A stretch of DNA of 7,620 bases from the NCBI GenBank assembly GCA_021778375.1, contig JAJYCM010000124.1, forward strand, positions 1 through 7,620. Direction: 5' to 3'. The notes under the pieces were generated by a model, which worked only from the letters and a program-made list of their open reading frames with translations, ran no database searches and was not told where the DNA came from. This stretch comes from Bacteroidota bacterium (lineage in GTDB: Bacteria > Bacteroidota > Ignavibacteria > Ignavibacteriales > Ignavibacteriaceae). Shown piece after piece: positions 5,475-7,620 of this stretch; position 1 is the first letter of the stretch, and each line of letters starts with the position of its first letter. A program made the position numbers and the translations under genes.

Positions 5475-7620
5475 TCAGGCAATAATACTTTTCACCGCTT
5501 CCTTTGTTTCAAGCAAAACATTTTCAAGTGAGGAAATTCTTTCTCGCGCACTTACTAAATCATTATGCTTACCTGAAATTTCAATTCCAAATGCTTCGTC
5601 GCCTGCTTTAGTTGCACCGATGGAATAGCTAGCCCCCTTAATGGTATGTCCCTCCATTGCAATTTTAACCGAATCTTCCAATTGAATATATTCGTTCAAT
5701 TTTTCGATTCTTGCCCGGACATCAACAAAATAGCTTTCTAGTAAATCCTTTTGAAATATCTTATCGCCTAAACTCATTTTTTCAAAATGATCGAAATTAA
5801 AAATAGATCCCTCTTCAATTTTATTTTCTGTTTTTGTAGTAGCAGTGATTGTTGTATCAATCAGCAATCCGTCGATCATGGCAATCATTTTATCGGCTAT
5901 AATCGGCTTGGAAAGATAATCATTCATTCCAGCCTCAATACATTTTTCTTTATCGCCCGCCAAAGCATGAGCTGTAATTGCAATGATTGGAACCTTACTT
6001 TTTTCATTTCCTAATTTTCTAATCATTTGAGTAGCCATTAAGCCGTCGACCTCTGGCATTTGAACATCCATTAAAACAAGATTGTAATTTTTCTCTTTTA
6101 CGGCTTCAAAAGCTTCGGCGCCATTATTTACCGGATCTGTATTATAACCTGCTTCCGAAAGTATCCTTGTGGCAACTTTTTGATTTATAAAATTATCTTC
6201 GGCAAGTAGAATTCTATACTTTTCTCTCAATCCTTTTAGAGTTGCGTTGTCTACCTTTGTATTTGCTTTTGATTCCTCTTGCAAATTGTAGATCCTTTTT
6301 AGTCGCACGTTAGAAGCAACCCAAGGCTTATCCAATGAGCTTTTTAATTTGATAAAAAAGTAAAATTTACTCCCTTTACCATCTGAACTTTCAACATTTA
6401 TTTCACCGTCCATCATATTTACAAATTGTTTAGAAATTGCTAAACCCAATCCTGTTCCGCCAAACTTGCGCGTATTTGAGCCGTCTACCTGCGAGAAGGG
6501 TTGAAATAGATATGCAATTTTATTCTTTGGAATTCCGATTCCTTCGTCGGTTACGGAAGCATTTACGATTATTACATTCCCATCTTCTTTTTTTGTGTTT
6601 AATTCAATAGTTATTTTTCCTCTTTCTGTGAACTTAACAGCATTGCTGATTAAGTTCATAAAGATTTGCCTGATTCTTACCGGATCGCCTCGAAGATATA
6701 GCTCAGTGTTATCTGCTATGTCGGTTATAACGTTTAATCCTTTTTCTTTTATTCTCATAGCAAGAATTGAAACTGATTCCTCTAGTACGTCACTCAAATT
6801 AAAGTCTACTTCGGCAAGTTGCATTTTACCGGATTCAATTTTTGATAAATCCAATATATCATTTAAAATTTCCAGCAGTGATTCAGCCGATTGACGGGCA
6901 GTAAAAGTAAATTGCTTCATTTCCTCTTTGTTTCTATATGCTTCCTTTTCAATTAAAGTTAAAAAGCCAAGTATTCCGTTCATCGGGGTTCTGATTTCAT
7001 GACTCATATTTGCAAGAAATTGACTCTTGATCATTGTGGATTCGGTTGCTTCCTTTGCTAAACGATCCGATTTTATTTTCTCTTCCCGCAATTCAGCTTC
7101 TGCTATTTTACGCTGCTGTTCTGCAACTACCCATTCTGTTATATCCCTAATATTTCCTTCAAAATAAAATTGGTTCTTTGCCTCATCGGAAAGCATTTTA
7201 TCATTCAAACTTATAATGACATCCGTGCCGTCTTTTTTCTTAAGTGTCAAGCGATAATTATTAACTTCATCTTTTTGCTTTAACTTTTCGATCAATTTAT
7301 CCCTATCTTCACGAGACTTAAATACATCATCAGTGATATTCAACTGTAACAATTCATCCACGTTATTATAACCTAAAATATTAACCATTGATTGATTTAC
7401 CGTCAAAAATCTCCCGGCTAAACTTGATTGGAAAATTCCTTCCGGCGAGTTTTCAAAAATCGAATGATATTTGTTCTCGGATAATTCCATTTTGAACGAG
7501 CGTTCGGCAAGCTGCATTCGTAGTCTAAAATTAACAGCGCTGCCTACGACTGAGATTGCGCTTAAGAATAAAACAAAGATTACAGATTCATACATGTGCG
7601 GTAAAAAGTAAATGTTTTTA
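5475..7620 (-). CDS. Membrane hybrid sensor histidine kinase (TM-PAS-HisKA-HATPase-REC-HPt), 5' end probably beyond the window
   Basis: Numbering from the ATG at 7595 (706 residues): a membrane segment (about 4-22); a PAS/PAC domain (41-160, IFENSPEGIFQSS to NIRDITE); a short coiled coil; HisKA with phospho-accepting H199 in MSHEIRTP; HATPase with N318 in NLISNAVKF, DEGIGIP (350-356) and GGTGLGL (379-385); a receiver domain (460-575) with E466/D467, phospho-acceptor D510, T541 and K563; and an HPt domain with H650 in EGHTIKGAS. All residues for a His-Asp-His relay are present, but there is no DNA-binding output, so a separate response regulator is needed. The frame is open above 7595 (reading KNIYFLPH) to the window edge, and that ATG has no Shine-Dalgarno, so it is probably an internal Met following an extracytoplasmic sensor. 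The gene points toward rocD; 134 bp separate the two stop codons, and I see no terminator of its own. Confidence 0.92.
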   Translation of the reverse strand, partial: KNIYFLPHMYESVIFVLFLSAISVVGSAVNFRLRMQLAERSFKMELSENKYHSIFENSPEGIFQSSLAGRFLTVNQSMVNILGYNNVDELLQLNITDDVFKSREDRDKLIEKLKQKDEVNNYRLTLKKKDGTDVIISLNDKMLSDEAKNQFYFEGNIRDITEWVVAEQQRKIAEAELREEKIKSDRLAKEATESTMIKSQFLANMSHEIRTPMNGILGFLTLIEKEAYRNKEEMKQFTFTARQSAESLLEILNDILDLSKIESGKMQLAEVDFNLSDVLEESVSILAMRIKEKGLNVITDIADNTELYLRGDPVRIRQIFMNLISNAVKFTERGKITIELNTKKEDGNVIIVNASVTDEGIGIPKNKIAYLFQPFSQVDGSNTRKFGGTGLGLAISKQFVNMMDGEINVESSDGKGSKFYFFIKLKSSLDKPWVASNVRLKRIYNLQEESKANTKVDNATLKGLREKYRILLAEDNFINQKVATRILSEAGYNTDPVNNGAEAFEAVKEKNYNLVLMDVQMPEVDGLMATQMIRKLGNEKSKVPIIAITAHALAGDKEKCIEAGMNDYLSKPIIADKMIAMIDGLLIDTTITATTKTENKIEEGSIFNFDHFEKMSLGDKIFQKDLLESYFVDVRARIEKLNEYIQLEDSVKIAMEGHTIKGASYSIGATKAGDEAFGIEISGKHNDLVSARERISSLENVLLETKEAVKSIIA

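Noticed and set aside
5787..6894. + strand open frames of 75 and 99 codons (5787-6014, 6595-6894)
   Set aside because: Antisense to the receiver and HATPase regions of the kinase; no independent support.

Overview
The window looks like a chromosomal piece from an AT-rich relative of Bacteroidota/Chlorobi, most likely Ignavibacteriota. The main reason is the C-terminal sorting domain of the first large gene, with its FELGQNYPNPFNPST start, 'YDVLGREIETLVN' core and 'GIYFYQLQSG…KKMILMK' ending. This style of type IX secretion (T9SS) signal is very common in Ignavibacteria. TAnnTTTG-like -7 promoter elements fit the same broad group. The lineage is an inference from sequence style, not from a marker gene.

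Layout: (1) Positions 1-135 (+) hold the last 44 codons of a SpoU/TrmH-family RNA 2'-O-methyltransferase. (2) Positions 169-2967 (-) hold a large secreted GH13 alpha-amylase-type protein: signal peptide, beta modules, a CBM48-like E-set, a catalytic barrel and a T9SS tail. (3) Positions 3032-3065 hold a perfect 15-nt inverted repeat between this gene and the next one upstream on the same strand. (4) Positions 3111-3962 (-) hold an exported S1/P1-type zinc nuclease. (5) Positions 3963-4137 are an AT-rich divergent intergenic region. (6) Positions 4138-5340 (+) hold ornithine aminotransferase (rocD), followed by a textbook intrinsic terminator at 5369-5407. (7) From 5475 to the right edge (-) runs a hybrid histidine kinase (TM, PAS, HisKA, HATPase, REC, HPt). 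Its reading frame stays open through the edge, so its N-terminus probably lies outside the window.

The amylase and nuclease are both exported hydrolases on one strand, consistent with scavenging of polysaccharide and nucleic acid, but nothing ties them into one pathway. rocD is central amino-acid metabolism and the kinase is a membrane phosphorelay sensor whose target is not visible. I see no mobile element, CRISPR array, tRNA or rRNA, and no convincing new multi-gene system. The points most worth checking are the changed substrate-site residues in the GH13 protein, the nested palindrome, the S1/P1 metal-site variation and the likely hidden N-terminal sensor of the kinase.
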